A DNA stretch of 64,000 bases from assembly GCF_020216025.1 (NCBI RefSeq), contig NZ_JAIWNC010000028.1, forward strand, positions 79,279-143,278, read 5' to 3'. The notes under the pieces are model-generated. The model saw only the letters and a list, made by a program, of their open reading frames with translations, had not been told where the DNA came from and made no database searches. Each line of letters begins with the position of its first letter. Position 1 is the first letter of the stretch. Shown here piece after piece: positions 16,301 to 25,551 of this stretch. Source of the stretch: Jidongwangia harbinensis. Lineage in GTDB: Bacteria; Actinomycetota; Actinomycetes; Mycobacteriales; Micromonosporaceae. A program made the translations under genes and the position numbers.

Positions 16301-18901
16301 TCATGCCCGTTCTGCCCAGTAGGCCAGGTTGCCGCGGGCCTTGAGCGTTTCCAAGCTTTCCGCACCGAATACGCGTTGTAGGACGGGTAGCAGATCGGCG
16401 AGCTGATCACGGGCTCCCGCCGGGTCGCCGGAGCGTCCGATCCATCTGGCTAGATCGGACCTGGCAATCAGGGTGGCGCGATGACCGACGCCGAAGACGC
16501 GTTGCAGGACGGGCAACAGTTCGGCGAGCTGGTCACGGGCTGCTGCCGGGTTCCCCGCCCATCCAGTCCAGTAGGCCAGGTGCACACGGGTCTTCACCGT
16601 CTCTGGGTGTTCGGGACCGAGAACCTCGCCGAATCGCGGTACGAGCTCAGTCAACTGATCGCGGGCGGCGACCGGGTCACCGATCCGGCCGGTCCAGTAG
16701 GCGAGATCGGATCGAACCTGGAGGGTCTCGCGGTGCGAAGGGCCGAGCGCATCTCGCATGATCGATATTAGGCTGCTGAGCTGGTTGTGTGCGCTCGCTG
16801 GGTCGCCGGCCTTGCCGGTCCAACGGATCGTTTGGGCCTCGTGTACCAGAGTGGTGTGGCTCTTCCTTCCGAAGACCTCCCGCCTTAGCGGGACTAGGGC
16901 AAGGTGCAGGTCACGGGCTCCTGCGGCGTCACCTGCCTCGCCGACGAATCTCGCGTGGGTGCTTCTTATGCCGATCAGCTCATAGTCGGTCTTCTTCAAC
17001 ACCCGTTCGGCGGTACGGAGCAGCGCGATGAGGGAGTCGCGTGCCGCTACGACGTCGCCGGCTTCGCCGGTGAACCACGCCAAGTTCGACCGATAGAGCA
17101 GAGTCTCTGGGTGTTCGGGGCCGAGGACGTGTTCTGCGATGGGAATCAGTGCAGCGTACTGATCTCGAGCGGAGACGATATCGCCAGCTCCTCCGGTAAA
17201 AGACGCCAGGTCAGCGCTGGCGGTGACGATCACAGCCGGGTGGCTATCGCTGAGAGTCCGGGTCGCAATGGATCGGATCATCTCGGCTTGCTCGACCGCT
17301 GCGGGATGCTGACCGAGGGCCGCCACGTAGCGGCTGACCTCGCTCGCTATTTCCGCTACAACGGCGATCGTCTCCCGGTCTTCCGGACCGGGTGATTCTG
17401 CGGCGCGAGCCAGCACCTGGATCGGATGCGGTGAGATGAGACGGTAGAAGGGCCAGTTCGCGGTATCGAACTGGTTCTCATGTTCTTTCACCGCGCGTTC
17501 GAGCAGGCGGGCTGCGAGTGCTAGGGCGGCCCGGGTCTGCCCGGTCCTGGTGAGGTGGTACAGGCTCGCATCGCGGACCAACGGGTGCAGGCGCCATGTC
17601 GGCGGTGTCTGCGTTTCGGGTTCAGCAGGGTTGACGTCGAGTAGGCCGAGCCTGATCAGACCATCGCGGCTCTCGTCGAGACGTCTGGGGTTCAGCCCGG
17701 GGAAGAGCTCGGATCCTGCCATGACAGCAGCGTCGAGGAGATTTTGAAAAGGGATGGGCGCGTCGGCGAACACCGACAGCAAGCGTAGGAGGTTCCGCGC
17801 ATCAGGAAGGCTTCTGCCGCGTTCGAGGTAGGTGAGCGACAGTTCCCAGGTCTGGGCGATGACTTCGCGCGCCTGCCTGTCGGCCAGGTGATGTCGTGTG
17901 TCGGGGAACACGGCGTAGGTGCCAGCGGAGTCGAGCGCGGCGTGGAAGCCGGCGAAGGTCTTGACCTGACCGGGCAGCAGATCCTCGTCCTTGGTCTGAC
18001 CTAAATAGTGGCCGGCGAGGCGAAGAGCAAGCGGGAGTCCGCCGAGCCTGTCTGCGAGTGCGCGGGCCTCCTCGTGAGTCCCGGGGGTGGTGCCGGCGAG
18101 GTCGAGCAGGACCTGCGCGCTGTCCGAGGTCGACAGCATGCCGACGTGCTGTAGCTCGCACCACGTCCCCCACTCGTCGCTGTCGCTGTCCCGGCTGGTC
18201 ACGATGATCGCGCCGTGTGAGATGTTGACAGGGCGGATCCAGCCCTGCTTCTGGCTGACGGTCTGTCCCTCGGGGACCAGCATGGTGGGGTCGTCGGCGT
18301 TGTCGACGATCAGCAGCCACGATTTTGAGTACGCCGCGATGAGACGCCAGAGCACGTCGGGTCCCCGATTCCAGCCCTCGGCCAGCTCGTAAGCCGTCGC
18401 GTTAAGCCTTTCGGCGACCTGCCGCATACCGGCGTTGAGCTCTGTTGGGCCGGCGGCGGAGACGAACCAGACAACTACACCTTCGGCTTCGAGGATCTGC
18501 CCGACGTGCCGGGCGATGGTGGTCTTGCCCGCGCCACCCATGCCATGCAGGACCCGAACTCTCTTCGTGTTCGTGGCGTGCCGGTCGAACAACCCGATGA
18601 GCTCAGCGATCAGGGTGTCGCGGCCGCGGATCTGCTCGCCGTCGGCGAGGCCGGGGACCTCCAGCGAAATTCGCGGCCACAGGCTCGGGGCATGCCCGGC
18701 ACCATGGCCGGTCAGCGGGCCTCGGTACTTCCAAGCCAGGTATAGCGCCGCGATCCCGGACGTGCCACCGATGACGCTGAATACCTTGTCCATGCCGTTC
18801 AACAGATTCGCCTCGGCGAAAAACCAGGCCGACAGGAACGAGACCGTGGTGGTGAGCACCAACGCGACGAGCGCCAGCACGGTACGGCCCCGCGCGTTCA
18901 T
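16301..18901 (-). CDS. membrane-anchored NB-ARC/TPR STAND protein
   Basis: From the ATG at 18901 the product is 866 residues. Two membrane helices lie near 8-28 and 40-58. An NB-ARC NTPase follows with Walker A HGMGGAGKTT (Lys126), Walker B SWLLIVDNADD and the GLPLALRLAGHYL motif. After a winged-helix region comes a C-terminal array of kinesin-light-chain-like TPRs, with repeated LGPEHPET and RDQL.ELLPVL motifs, to the end. A longer in-frame start at 19120 exists, but its extra 73 residues are Arg/Pro-rich and overlap transposase-like sequence. Proteins of this layout are signalling or defence STAND ATPases in multicellular bacteria. The last repeats are the most alike, suggesting recent internal duplication. 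Confidence 0.8.
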   Translation of the reverse strand: MNARGRTVLALVALVLTTTVSFLSAWFFAEANLLNGMDKVFSVIGGTSGIAALYLAWKYRGPLTGHGAGHAPSLWPRISLEVPGLADGEQIRGRDTLIAELIGLFDRHATNTKRVRVLHGMGGAGKTTIARHVGQILEAEGVVVWFVSAAGPTELNAGMRQVAERLNATAYELAEGWNRGPDVLWRLIAAYSKSWLLIVDNADDPTMLVPEGQTVSQKQGWIRPVNISHGAIIVTSRDSDSDEWGTWCELQHVGMLSTSDSAQVLLDLAGTTPGTHEEARALADRLGGLPLALRLAGHYLGQTKDEDLLPGQVKTFAGFHAALDSAGTYAVFPDTRHHLADRQAREVIAQTWELSLTYLERGRSLPDARNLLRLLSVFADAPIPFQNLLDAAVMAGSELFPGLNPRRLDESRDGLIRLGLLDVNPAEPETQTPPTWRLHPLVRDASLYHLTRTGQTRAALALAARLLERAVKEHENQFDTANWPFYRLISPHPIQVLARAAESPGPEDRETIAVVAEIASEVSRYVAALGQHPAAVEQAEMIRSIATRTLSDSHPAVIVTASADLASFTGGAGDIVSARDQYAALIPIAEHVLGPEHPETLLYRSNLAWFTGEAGDVVAARDSLIALLRTAERVLKKTDYELIGIRSTHARFVGEAGDAAGARDLHLALVPLRREVFGRKSHTTLVHEAQTIRWTGKAGDPASAHNQLSSLISIMRDALGPSHRETLQVRSDLAYWTGRIGDPVAARDQLTELVPRFGEVLGPEHPETVKTRVHLAYWTGWAGNPAAARDQLAELLPVLQRVFGVGHRATLIARSDLARWIGRSGDPAGARDQLADLLPVLQRVFGAESLETLKARGNLAYWAERA

Positions 18902-19190
18902 ACGCCGCCAGCCGGCGCATGCGGGACCGGGACTGGTATCGCTGATGGTCCGCTGCCCTGGTCGTAGTCGAGGCGTTTGTCCAGGTCGAGTTCGAACCTG
19001 CCGTGCAGCGCCACGTTGGACCAGAACACCGGGGTCAACCCGCGCAGATCGTGGTCGGTGAGCCGGCTTGGCGGATGCAACTTCACCAGCTGCTCCTGGT
19101 CGGCGTCGACCACCGTCCACGACGCGATCAGATCATCGAGGTCCCACTCACGGCGCACCGCAACACTTTGGCAGACAGCGACGTGCGCCG
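18898..19190 (-). pseudogene. Tn3-family-like transposase, internally deleted remnant
   Basis: The minus-strand frame joins a typical start of DUF4158-type Tn3 transposases (RREWDLDDLIASWTVVDAD) almost directly to what resembles their C-terminal end (LTPVFWSNVALHGRFELDLD, then KRLDY). Roughly 900 middle residues, including the DDE catalytic core, are missing. This fits a large in-frame deletion. The frame ends at a TGA that overlaps the ATG of the NB-ARC/TPR gene. The family call rests on these two short stretches only. Confidence 0.5.
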
Positions 19191-19194
19191 ATAA

Positions 19195-19917
19195 GCCCCG
19201 TCCGGGCACGACCACTACTTCGTTACCGCGTCGACGGCGCAGCGCGACGCGCTGCGCCGTCGAACGCCGCAGGCCCTGGCCGGGTGGCAGCACCGCCACA
19301 TCCACCAGCAGATCCGCAACCGCGCCCACGAGCTGGACCCCACTCACCCGGTGCTGAACCCCGACTTGATGTCCCTGTACCCGGACAGCCGCCAGCCCCC
19401 GCGCGAGGACCTCGGCCGGCTGCGCACCTTCGCCTGGATCGAGGCGAACGCAGTTGTAGGCGGCGGCGTCACACGGTGGAACGACTTCGACCATCACCGA
19501 CCCGACACGTTGCCGTGGATCGTCCAGCACGTGCTCAACGCCGCCGACCCCCTGCAGGCCGCGTTCTCCACGCCCAAGCCGACGACACACACAAATGGGC
19601 CGACCTCGAACACATCCCCGGGCCGGCCGGGCCGATCTACCGGGTGGTGTCCGCCGGGCGGCACCGCACCCACGCCATGCGCATCCTCGGCGTGCCGTTG
19701 ATGGTCGCCGAAATCGGCGTCAGCGCGCTGCCCGTGCTCGTTGAGCAGTCCGAACTCCACGAACCCGGGTACCCCGACTACCCCGCCGAGGCGATCTGGC
19801 GTGGCCTCATCGGCCGCGGGCTGCTCGACGGCGACATCGTGCGCGGGTACCACGGCCCGGCACTGCAGCCATACCGGGTGGCCGCGCCGTGGCTGCTACT
19901 CAGCTCGGTGGCGCTTG
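19195..19917 (+). pseudogene. ParB-like nuclease-domain gene fragment, frameshifted and truncated
   Basis: A plus-strand protein is readable from GHDHYFVTAS near 19,198, through HELDPTHPVLNPDLMSLYPD and LGRLRTFAWIEANAVVGGG, to about 19,575. It needs one frame change to continue as WADLEHIPGPAGPIYRVVSA and GRHRTHAMRILGVPLMVAEI, reaching about 19,917. The last segment resembles the ParB N-terminal core (G.HR..A...LG.P). The 5' end is missing at the Tn3-like remnant (a stop precedes the frame) and the 3' end is cut by the IS5-family transposase sequence. Confidence 0.5.
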
Positions 19918-20660
19918 AGTCGGTTGATGCCGCATTCCACGGCGTGGCGTTGTTGGTAGATCTGCGGGGGAAGGCCGGTGGCCGGCCGCCCTTCGACCCG
20001 AGCTTGCGCCGGTTGGCGTCCTGGTCAGCCTTGCTGGGGATGGTCGCCTTGATCCCGCGTCGGCGCAGGTAGCGCCGGTTCACCCGCGACGTGTACGCCT
20101 TGTCGGCCAACGCCCGGTCCGGCCTGGTGCGTGGCCGCCCGACCGGGCGGGGCACCCGGATGCCCTCCATCACCGCAATGAACTGCGGGCTGTCACCTCG
20201 CTGCCCGCCCGTCAGCACGATCGACAGCGGCTTCTGCCTTTGCTCGCAGCTCAGATGCAGTTTCGTGGTCTGCCCGCCCTGCGATCGACCCAACGCATGA
20301 TCAGCACGCTCGACCGTCACACCGCCCGGTGGTTCAGCCTGCAGATCCCCCTTTACGCGCACCGCTGCATGCTGATGCGCCCGCGCCACGGTTGAGTCGA
20401 CCGACACGTCCCACACGATCCGGCCGGCCGCATCGGTTATCGCCTGCAACGCGGTCAGGATCCATGCCCAGGTCCCGTCACGCTGCCACCGTCGGAACAA
20501 CGCATACGCCGCCGCCCACGATCCATAGCAGTCCGGGATGTCCCGCCATGGCGTTCCCGCCCGGACCCGCCACCGGATCCCGTCGATGAGCTGCCGTTTC
20601 GTCCAGGTCGGCGGACGACCCGGTCGACGGGGCCCGGGCAGCAACACGGCACCCGCCTGG
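19918..20660 (-). pseudogene. IS5-family transposase, frameshifted and lacking its 3' end
   Basis: The minus-strand frame contains the insertion-domain helix (GIRWRVRAGTPWRDIPDCYG), the first catalytic Asp in WDVSVDSTVARAHQHAA, and the second in ALADKAYTSR. After GGRPPAF near 19,990 the frame shifts. The next frame supplies the expected IYQQRHAVECGINRLKRHRA, including the catalytic Glu, then stops where ParB-like sequence begins. About 30 terminal codons and the right inverted repeat are missing. The left end near 20,650 is also fused to unrelated sequence. The copy cannot be active. Confidence 0.65.
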
Positions 20661-20939
20661 CGTACGAAGGCCAGGTCAGGGTCGTCGCCGCCGGATACGG
20701 GGGCGAGGATGACGTGCCAGAGCAGGCCGGCGAAGCGGTCACCGCGATGGACCGGCGCGTCACCACCGGCGTGGTCACCCTGCCGCGCCGCAGGGTGCAC
20801 GTACCGGATCCCGTCGACCACGAACAGCGAGGGCCACCACTGGCTCAGGCATCCCGGGTCGGAGTGTGGTTCCGCCGTGCGCCGGGTGCTGCACCAGGTG
20901 ACCACTCCGTTCTCCTACCTGCGCATGATGGAAGATGGA

Positions 20940-21409
20940 CTGGAAGCGGCAGGCCGCGATGCTCGAAGGCGCCGCCGTGCGCCTCGAACACCACCCGCGG
21001 CCAGGCCTAACCTCAGCCACCATCGGCACCAGCAGCCGAACCGCCGGTTTCACATTGACCACCGTCACCGCCCCGTCCGCCGAGGCGAACAGGAAGCCAG
21101 CAACAGCCGCTCCAGCTCCAACCGGCTCTCGTAGACCACATGATCAGCGACCGTCGCCGCCCAGTAGCAGCCCGGCAGATACGGCTGCCCGCGATGCGAC
21201 CGCCACCGCCGCCACGGCACTGACCCTGCGAAACGCGCCAGCCGCAACTGCTCGACCGGCACCACCACAACCCCGGAATCCGAGCGAATCTGCACCTGCG
21301 CCCGAAACACGGCCGCGACCGTTCCGCCCGGCACGCCGGGCACCCGCTGCGAGGCCAATCCGGCAGCCATCCACCCATGGCAATCCCACCACCCGCCCAC
21401 GGCAGCCAC
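20940..21409 (-). pseudogene. TnsA-like transposase endonuclease subunit, broken
   Basis: The minus-strand frame reads WRRWRSHRGQPYLPGCYWAA and VADHVVYESRLELERLLLAS, the hallmark of actinobacterial TnsA-like proteins (Y.G.YWSAT..H..YESRLE..RLLL). It then shifts frame near 21,075 and resumes with ADGAVTVVNVKPA, which carries the VKP strand of the nuclease core. A segment of about 30 residues between the two is lost, and the C-terminus is scrambled. In intact systems this protein cleaves 5' transposon ends together with a DDE partner; no partner gene is present here. Confidence 0.55.
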
Positions 21410-21601
21410 GACACACCGACACCATCAGGCGACAACCAGCAGAACCACACATACGGGCGACACCACCCTCCCCGCCAGCCCGGCCCGGCCGCGCAGAAAG
21501 GCGCCGCCACAACAGCCACGAGCCGGGGTAACATCTGCCCGGCACGTCAGCACTTCGCGGGCCGTCACGGAAACGTCGAAGCGAATGAGAAAGGCGCACG
21601 A

Positions 21602-21979
21602 GTGAGCGAAGATAAACAACTTTCGCGACGCCATTTCCCGTGCGACGAATGCCCTATACGCGCCGATAACTGCGACAACCCCAAGGCCAAATTCCCGGCC
21701 GACCGGTGGGACGAGCTGAGCGTGACCGTCCGCGATCCGGAAACCCGGCACGAACCGCCCATCGGTGAAATCCTTTTCGGCTGCCACAAAGGCGCACCCA
21801 GCAGCAACGCAGACCTCGCCTGCGCCGGCTGGCTCGCCCAGTTCGGCACCGACCACCTTGGAGTACGCCTCGCCGTCGTCGACCGCCGCCTGCCGCCAGA
21901 CGCCCTGGCACCTGGCTCCAACTGGCCGCCACTGCACCAGACCTGGGACGACGTCGTACGCGCCCAAACCACCGAGTGA
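21602..21979 (+). CDS. DUF6283 family protein
   Basis: The 125-residue cytosolic protein has an N-terminal CDECPIRADNCDNPKAKFPA motif and a later CHKGAPSSNADLACAGWLA motif. Together they give the Cys/His pattern of the DUF6283 family, probably a metal-binding site. The GTG at 21602 is preceded by GAGAAAGG at normal spacing. These proteins are common on actinobacterial plasmids, phages and integrative elements, with no known role. It is the leftmost intact gene I assign to the conjugative element and is transcribed against the transfer operon. Confidence 0.75.
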   Translation: MSEDKQLSRRHFPCDECPIRADNCDNPKAKFPADRWDELSVTVRDPETRHEPPIGEILFGCHKGAPSSNADLACAGWLAQFGTDHLGVRLAVVDRRLPPDALAPGSNWPPLHQTWDDVVRAQTTE

Positions 21980-22022
21980 ACCCGGCGACACAATCCCATA
22001 CCCGTAACCGATTTCCGGAACA

Positions 22023-23051
22023 TCAGTCCCCCAACCGGTACGGCGACATGCGGTACGAGCCGAAATACGGATACGGAATTTTCCTGAAATGCGTACCGCC
22101 GCCACCGGACTGTTCATAGCCGTAATAGCTGCCTATCGACGCGTCGACCCAGCCCGCGAACAACACTACATGGCCACGCAAGTCGGTGTCCGGATTGATC
22201 ATCAGATCACCCGGCCGTAGATCTGACTTCCCGATCATCATCGACCGCTGCGCCAGCTCAACCGTGCTCAGCCCCGGCCCTCGCAGACCCAGCGCCATCG
22301 ACACGTAACCCGAACAGTCCCGCCGATACCCATGGAAAAGATCGCCGGGAACATTACTCGACAGATAAGGCACCGGTCCGCCCCGCCATGCGGTCAACCA
22401 CGACCGCGCCCGGTCGAACACTGCGCTAGCCTCGACACAGGACCCACCAGAGCCGTCCGGCGAAGCCACGACCTCAGCGCAAATGCTCACGCATTGCTCA
22501 CGATCGACTGGAATTGCTCGCGGATCCCCGGAAACTACAGCGGTGACGATCGCGGTCGCGTCCGGCTCATGCTTGGCGTACGCGTCAGGGTAGGCACTGA
22601 TCTGCACGGCCTGAGCGGCCACTGTCAGCGGCAGGGTCTGCCAGTTGGCGACGGTGAGCAGCTTGTCGTAGAACCTGCCCGCGGCGTACTCGGGGTTCAT
22701 GATCCGCGCCGGTCTCCCCCATCCCGCACTGGGGCGCTGCTGGAACAGTCCGAGGCTGTCGTGGTCGTTGTCCTTGCCAAGATTGCCGAGGTTGCGCAGG
22801 TTCGATTCCTGCATCGCGGTGGCCACAGCGATGACCTGCCCGCGCGGGGCAATGCCGCGGCGGGCGCCGACTCCGACGATGATGGCGGCGTTGTGCATCT
22901 GATCGGCGTCGTAGCCGCTGGTCGAACCGGGCAGCGCCGGCAGCATCATGCACGGGGATGCGAAGCCGCCGATGCCGGCGATGGCGGCCACGCAGACGAA
23001 CGCGACGCCCAGCACGCAGGCGGTGATGATGGCGAGCACGCGGCCGGTCAT
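22023..23051 (-). CDS. bifunctional lytic transglycosylase / NlpC-P60 peptidase of the transfer system
   Basis: The 342-residue protein has an N-terminal membrane anchor (about residues 5-30). It then has a transglycosylase-like domain with the motif AMQESNLRNL (catalytic Glu82) and DSLGLFQQRPSAGWG, and a C-terminal NlpC/P60 domain with catalytic Cys246 in RRDCSGYVS and His294 in RGHVVLFAGW. I placed the start at ATG 23051, which has GGAG upstream; the longer frame adds 42 Pro/Arg-rich residues. Such enzymes open the peptidoglycan for conjugation in Gram-positive type IV systems (VirB1 role). It is the last gene of the minus-strand transfer array. Confidence 0.85.
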   Translation of the reverse strand: MTGRVLAIITACVLGVAFVCVAAIAGIGGFASPCMMLPALPGSTSGYDADQMHNAAIIVGVGARRGIAPRGQVIAVATAMQESNLRNLGNLGKDNDHDSLGLFQQRPSAGWGRPARIMNPEYAAGRFYDKLLTVANWQTLPLTVAAQAVQISAYPDAYAKHEPDATAIVTAVVSGDPRAIPVDREQCVSICAEVVASPDGSGGSCVEASAVFDRARSWLTAWRGGPVPYLSSNVPGDLFHGYRRDCSGYVSMALGLRGPGLSTVELAQRSMMIGKSDLRPGDLMINPDTDLRGHVVLFAGWVDASIGSYYGYEQSGGGGTHFRKIPYPYFGSYRMSPYRLGD

Positions 23052-23185
23052 GATCGGCTCCGGGAGGCGTTGGTGTGCATAGGTCTGCCCTTCTGGATGG
23101 GTCCCGGACACAAGCCGGCAACCATCCCGGGCAGGCCGTGGCACGGGCGGCGGCGTACTGCCGATCGCCCGCGCCACGGCGGTTC

Positions 23186-24286
23186 TCAGGACGGTGCCGG
23201 CAGTGGCGTGTGGCCGTTGCTGGAGGCGAGAGCGGCGATGCGGGCGACTGGCGTTTCGGGCGAGTCGAGTAGCCCGGCGAGGCCGGCATCACGGATGCGC
23301 TGGACGGTGCGTGAGGACACGTCGAACCGGGCGGCGATGTCCTGATTCGATGCGCCGTCGTCGTCGGTCATGGCCTGCCAGATCTCGCGCCAGCGGTCAT
23401 AGACGGACTGCTGGGTGGGGATCTGGCGCAAGACGGCCGTGCTCGGTGGGCGGCTGGTGTCGACCAGCCCGGCGCCGATGCGATGCGCGGCCTGGGTCGG
23501 CGCCGGCTGCGCGGCGTCGGGTGGCTGGATCTCGGCGGCGATCGCAGCCGCCCAGCCGATGGTGTCGATCATGGCCATGAGGGCGTCCGCGATGTCGTCT
23601 ACCGGTGTGGTGGTCGCGGCGATCGAGGCAAGCACCGGGTCGGTGTCGTGCCGGGAGCGGATCTTCGCTTCGATGTGGCTGGCCAGCGCGGCCCGGCGGG
23701 CTTCGGTGCGCAGCTGGACGCGGGCCTCAGCGAGGGACTCGTGCAGGCTGCAGCCGAACTGCACGGCCAGGCTCTTGGCGCGACGGGTGACGGCCGGCTC
23801 TCGCCACCACTGCAGCAGTCCGTAGGCCGGCGGGGTGGCCGACAACTTGCCGGCGACGCGCAGCGCGTCGCGGCGGCGGGCCGAGGAGTGCAGCAGCCAC
23901 ACGCAGTAGGCGAAGATGCCCAGCCCGCCGAACACCGTGGCGAGATACGGCGAGCCGGCGTGGCCGACGACGTTGATGCCGACCGCCAGGGTGACCGAGC
24001 CCGCCGACAGGATGCGCCAGCCGTAGGCGTTCTCGCCGAGGCGTTGGCGGGTGTCGGCGAAGCCTGAGCAGACGACGCCGCCGAGGTCAATGACGACGGC
24101 GAACGGCAGCGCCAGGATGGCGCGCAGCCACAGCGGCATGGTGTCGGACCACGGCGGCGTCTCGACGCCGACCCAGACCTGGCCGATCGACGAGCCCAGC
24201 GCGGCGACGGCGTAGAACGCCCAGGCGGCGTGCTCGGCGGCGCGGCCGAGAGCCTGGTCGCTGCGGGCGGAGGTCATTGGGCCCAT
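23186..24286 (-). CDS. SpdB/DUF2637-like four-helix membrane protein with C-terminal HTH
   Basis: The 366-residue protein starts at ATG 24286, five bases after a perfect GGAGGT. Four membrane helices occupy roughly residues 13-150 (AAWAFYAVAALGSSIGQVWV, LPFAVVIDLGGVVCSGFAD and two more). A charged cytosolic region and a C-terminal helix-turn-helix (NQDIAARFDVSSRTVQRIRD) follow. The layout matches the DUF2637/SpdB-type spread proteins of actinobacterial plasmids and integrative elements, thought to help DNA movement between hyphal compartments. The HTH suggests DNA binding at the membrane. The family name is from layout, not from a search. Confidence 0.65.
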   Translation of the reverse strand: MGPMTSARSDQALGRAAEHAAWAFYAVAALGSSIGQVWVGVETPPWSDTMPLWLRAILALPFAVVIDLGGVVCSGFADTRQRLGENAYGWRILSAGSVTLAVGINVVGHAGSPYLATVFGGLGIFAYCVWLLHSSARRRDALRVAGKLSATPPAYGLLQWWREPAVTRRAKSLAVQFGCSLHESLAEARVQLRTEARRAALASHIEAKIRSRHDTDPVLASIAATTTPVDDIADALMAMIDTIGWAAAIAAEIQPPDAAQPAPTQAAHRIGAGLVDTSRPPSTAVLRQIPTQQSVYDRWREIWQAMTDDDGASNQDIAARFDVSSRTVQRIRDAGLAGLLDSPETPVARIAALASSNGHTPLPAPS

Positions 24287-24426
24287 GCGGCACCTCCGGT
24301 CGGGGTGCGGCGGGCGTTGGCGTTGTGGGACACGGGGTCCTCCTGCAAGGTGTGCAGGGCCCAGCGCCCCATGCGGGACGCGGGGCCGAATCGGGTTCGG
24401 CTGTGCGTCCCGCGGGTGGTGCGGGA

Positions 24427-24645
24427 TCAGTTGCAGTGCTGGAAACGGGCCGGGTCGTCGCTGGTTTGGTTGACCTCGCCGGCCTCGGCCAGACGCAGCA
24501 GAATGCGCCGGATGGTGCCGTGCGAGTGGCCCAGCACCTTGGCCAGTTCCCACGGCGTGAACGCCAGATGCGGGTAGGTCCGCAGGTGCGCCAGGATCAG
24601 CGGCGTCAGTTGCCCGTAGGGCATGCGTTGCGGGTGGATGGACAT
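24427..24645 (-). CDS. small winged-helix DNA-binding protein
   Basis: The 72-residue protein is essentially one winged helix-turn-helix: LTPLILAHLRTYPHLAFTPW, then ELAKVLGHSHGTIRRILLRL for the recognition helix, and a short wing before the end. GAGG lies upstream of the ATG. It sits between two operon genes and is probably a local regulator of the conjugative element. The partner operator is not known; the 17-bp palindrome at 25442 is one candidate. Confidence 0.6.
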   Translation of the reverse strand: MSIHPQRMPYGQLTPLILAHLRTYPHLAFTPWELAKVLGHSHGTIRRILLRLAEAGEVNQTSDDPARFQHCN

Positions 24646-24841
24646 GGCGTCGTCCTCGTGTCAGACGCGGTCTCGTCGCGCGCCAGCGTTGGCAGCGCGC
24701 GTGGCGTCGCCGCGTCAGGGTCGCGAAAGCCGGAGCGTGCCGGCGTCAGATGCTGTCCTGTCGCGGTAGGTGGCCCGCGTTGATCATGTGACGCGGGGTC
24801 TGGCGCGTCAGGGTCTGGCCAGGCCGTCACGGTCGTCGGTC

Positions 24842-25429
24842 TCAGCTGCTGGCGAACCGGCAGGAGACGTCCTTGCCGTGGTGGCGGCCCTGGCACTCGA
24901 TGTCGCCGAGCTGCCGATGCTGGTCGGCAACCTTGTGCCGCATGGTTTCCTCCAGCTCATCGATCTGCGGGCCGTGCAAGTGCTCGTAGTGGCTCTGGTT
25001 GTCGGCCATCTCGGCGGTGACCGGGTGGCCGGGGAACGCGGCCAGCCACATGCGGAAGTACAAGCCCGCGCCCGCGCCGTGCATGGGGGCCAGCTGGCTG
25101 ACCTTCGACAGCGCCAGGCAGATCTCGGCCGCGGTGGCCGGGCGCAGGTCCGCCCCGGCGGCCACCCGGTCCAGCAGTTCCCGGACGTGGCCTCGGTAGA
25201 CGAACTCGGTACCCGTGCCCGGCCCGACGTGCCGCGGCGTCAGCACGCTGAAGGCGTGGTAGAGCACATCGGTCTGGCCAGGGTGGTGGCGGGCGGCCGC
25301 GGCGATCTCGGCTTCTGCCCATTCCATCACGGCGAACACGGAGCTCGTTTCCGTCTCGATAAGGGCGAACAGGGCGCCGGGATCGGACGTGGCGGACCGT
25401 TGGCCCGCGGAAGGTGTGGTGACGGTCAT
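24842..25429 (-). CDS. conserved element protein of unknown function
   Basis: The 195-residue protein is alpha-helical by appearance, soluble, and without signal or membrane segments. Its C-terminus is rich in His and charged residues (HHGKDVSC). I do not recognise the family. Codon use, a clean ATG and its place in the minus-strand array support a real gene. A 17-bp palindrome lies 13 bp upstream of the start. Confidence 0.6.
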   Translation of the reverse strand: MTVTTPSAGQRSATSDPGALFALIETETSSVFAVMEWAEAEIAAAARHHPGQTDVLYHAFSVLTPRHVGPGTGTEFVYRGHVRELLDRVAAGADLRPATAAEICLALSKVSQLAPMHGAGAGLYFRMWLAAFPGHPVTAEMADNQSHYEHLHGPQIDELEETMRHKVADQHRQLGDIECQGRHHGKDVSCRFASS

Positions 25430-25441
25430 GCGATTCGCTCT

Positions 25442-25458
25442 CCATCCACTGTGGATGG
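25442..25458. promoter_or_regulatory. 17-bp palindrome, possible operator
   Basis: CCATCCACTGTGGATGG is a perfect inverted repeat with 8-bp arms around one central base, 13 bp upstream of the 25429 start. The size and position suit a repressor site over a promoter or leader. A second, shorter inverted repeat (TCGCCC and GGGCGA around 5 bp) follows at about 25,474. Confidence 0.45.
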
Positions 25459-25551
25459 CCTCGCCGGCCTATCGCCCGTCAAGGGCGACCGAAGTCGACG
25501 ATGCCCTTGAGGGGTCTTGGCTTCTAGCGGTTACGGCTGACGCCGCAGGTG

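Noticed and set aside
18902..19120. Upstream extension of the NB-ARC/TPR gene to 19120
   Set aside because: The 73 extra residues are Arg/Pro-rich without structure and overlap the transposase-like remnant; the ATG at 18901 opens directly into a membrane helix.
20661..20940. Minus-strand frame upstream of the IS5-family transposase read as its N-terminus (FVVDGIRYVHPAARQGDHAG)
   Set aside because: It does not resemble IS5 transposase N-termini and looks like a piece of another gene fused in frame, so I did not include it in the transposase.
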